Assembly: GCF_010500215.1 (NCBI RefSeq)
Contig: NZ_JAAGOY010000007.1
Coordinates: 1,043,734-1,107,733, forward strand
Direction: 5' to 3'
Length of the DNA: 64,000 nt
Origin: Aliiroseovarius sp. PrR006
GTDB lineage: Bacteria; Pseudomonadota; Alphaproteobacteria; Rhodobacterales; Rhodobacteraceae
Of the stretch, positions 62,855 through 64,000 are shown piece by piece. The position numbers and the translations under genes were made by a program. The notes below the pieces were generated by a model, which saw only the letters and a list, made by a program, of their open reading frames with translations, did not search any database and was not told the DNA's origin. Numbering within the stretch: position 1 is the stretch's first letter; each line of letters begins with the position of its first letter.

Positions 62855-62898
62855 TTGCGCAATTTATTACTAGCAATGTTCAAATTATTGCGCAATAA
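62855..62898. promoter_or_regulatory. Two TTGCGCAA operators between XRE-cupin and aminotransferase genes
   Basis: TTGCGCAA at 62855-62862 and TTATTGCGCAATAA (62885-62898, a 14-base perfect palindrome) lie in the 132-base gap between the divergent starts (62805 and 62938). The second has the same core as the palindromes at 57924-57989. Autoregulation and control of both genes is inferred. Confidence 0.7.
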
Positions 62899-62937
62899 CG
62901 TATAGAAATCCAAGCGCCAGCATGAGGAGATTCTTTG

Positions 62938-64000
62938 ATGAGCGCCACTCAGGACCTAGTGACCCGCCGCGCGGACGCCGTGGCAAATGGTGTCGCCACC
63001 CGTGGCATCTATGCCGCGCGCGCCGAGAACGCGGAATTGTGGGATGTTGATGGCAAACGCTTCATCGACTTCGCTGCAGGGATCGCGGTGAACAACACTG
63101 GCCACCGCCATCCGAAGGTGATGGCGGCTGTCGCCGCGCAGGCCGAAGCCTTCACCCACACCTGTTTCCACGTTGCCCCCTATGAAGGCTACGTGTCGCT
63201 GGCCGAGCGCTTGAACGCGGCCACGCCGGGTGATTTCGCCAAGAAGTCCATGATGGTGACCACGGGTGCGGAAGCGGTCGAGAACGCCGTAAAGATGGCG
63301 CGGGCTTACACTGGTCGCTCGGGCGTAATTGCCTTCTCGGGTGCCTTCCACGGCCGTACCCTGATGGGCATGGCGCTGTGCGGCAAGGTGAACCCCTATA
63401 AGAAAGCGTTTGGCGCCATGCCGCCAGAAGTGCTGCATGCCCCGTTCCCGAACGCCTTCCATGGTGTGAGTGTTCAGGACAGCCTGAATGTTCTGGAAAA
63501 CATGTTTCGGTCTTCAATTGACCCCGAGCGTGTTGCCGCGATGATTATCGAACCCGTTCAGGGCGAGGGTGGCTTTGTTATTGCACCGCCTGAGTTCCTG
63601 AAAGCAATCCGCGCCCTCTGCGACGAACACGGCATCGTCCTGATTGCCGATGAGGTTCAGGCTGGTATCGCGCGCACCGGCAAGATGTTTGCCTTCGACC
63701 ATGCTGGCGTCGCCGCCGATCTGGTGACCATGGCAAAGGGTCTGGCCGGGGGCTTCCCGCTCTCAGCAGTCACTGGCCGGGCCGAGATCGTCGATGCCGC
63801 CCCCGCGGGTGGCATCGGCGGGACTTACGCTGGCAACCCGTTGGCCGTGGCCGCATCGCACGCCGTTTTGGATGTGATCGCCGAGGAGAACCTGTGTGAT
63901 CGCGCAACTGAGATTGGCGAGAAGATCAACGCCCGCCTGACCGAGCTGGCCTCCCGTCAAGGCATGGAAGCCATCGGCGATGTACGCGGACTGGGTGCGA
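62938..64000 (+). CDS. gabT: 4-aminobutyrate aminotransferase (class III), 3' end outside the window
   Basis: 354 codons are visible and the frame runs off the window; family length is about 420-430. Transfers the amino group of 4-aminobutyrate or a similar omega-amino acid to 2-oxoglutarate using PLP. PLP-site blocks are VTTGAEAVENAVKMARA, FHGRTLMGMA, IIEPVQGEGGF, IADEVQAGIARTG and the lysine K267 in TMAKGLAGGFP. GAGGAG precedes the ATG at 62938. It belongs to the XRE-cupin controlled unit; its substrate may be another omega-amine rather than GABA itself. Confidence 0.9.
   Translation, partial: MSATQDLVTRRADAVANGVATRGIYAARAENAELWDVDGKRFIDFAAGIAVNNTGHRHPKVMAAVAAQAEAFTHTCFHVAPYEGYVSLAERLNAATPGDFAKKSMMVTTGAEAVENAVKMARAYTGRSGVIAFSGAFHGRTLMGMALCGKVNPYKKAFGAMPPEVLHAPFPNAFHGVSVQDSLNVLENMFRSSIDPERVAAMIIEPVQGEGGFVIAPPEFLKAIRALCDEHGIVLIADEVQAGIARTGKMFAFDHAGVAADLVTMAKGLAGGFPLSAVTGRAEIVDAAPAGGIGGTYAGNPLAVAASHAVLDVIAEENLCDRATEIGEKINARLTELASRQGMEAIGDVRGLGA

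Overview
The window reads as a chromosomal segment of a marine-type alphaproteobacterium, most likely a Rhodobacteraceae (Roseobacter group) member. The basis is the moderately high GC, the GANTC methyltransferase CcrM beside rnhB, a CenR-type response regulator, the DUF2125-like and DUF3576 proteins, a Rhodobacter-type porin, a TRAP transporter, and several betaine or N-methyl compound oxidation enzymes. No species is claimed.

Layout. 1-7.4 kb: the end of an alkane-monooxygenase-family gene, a glutathione transferase, ccrM and rnhB, small exported proteins, a membrane-anchored winged-helix protein and a large DUF2125-like protein. 7.4-14 kb: a GcvA-like LysR regulator divergent from a variant serine hydroxymethyltransferase, followed by a dimethylglycine/sarcosine-dehydrogenase-like flavoprotein and a thiamine-diphosphate enzyme. 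14-28 kb: an accessory catabolic block. It holds an M20 deacylase and its LysR gene; operon B (flavin monooxygenase, two Rieske oxygenases, RidA, DUF1028); and operon A (PF06684 protein, alpha/beta hydrolase, flavin reductase, luciferase-like monooxygenase, aldehyde dehydrogenase, closed by a terminator), with a divergent LysR gene and a nearby BASS-type transporter. Together these resemble an oxygenase route for a small N-containing, perhaps N-methylated heterocyclic, compound. The C1 units released could feed the 8-14 kb enzymes.

28-53 kb is mostly core genome: tRNA-Arg, LacI regulator, cysQ-pmbA, SDR/enoyl-CoA hydratase pair, mechanosensitive channel, holA-lptE-leuS, DUF3576 lipoprotein, porin, PLP-binding protein, L,D-transpeptidase, ribA, cenR, VIT1-type transporter, soxR with its target, LytTR protein, exonuclease III, thioredoxin-TPR protein, Lon-N and Trm112 proteins, and tRNA-Gly. 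Small scars lie here: a truncated HNH gene, a manC/algA 3' remnant next to tRNA-Gly, and an orphan Tat-exported protein next to tRNA-Arg.

53.4-64 kb is the most intriguing part. A minus-strand operon (ATP-grasp enzyme, C45/acyltransferase-like Ntn hydrolase, nitrilase-family amidase, VOC protein) is divergent from a TRAP transporter operon. Next come a CaiB-type CoA transferase, an XRE-cupin regulator and a 4-aminobutyrate-type aminotransferase. AT-rich TTGCGCAA palindromes occur in both divergent promoter regions, suggesting one regulon for uptake and processing of an amide- or amine-containing substrate that I cannot match to a described pathway.
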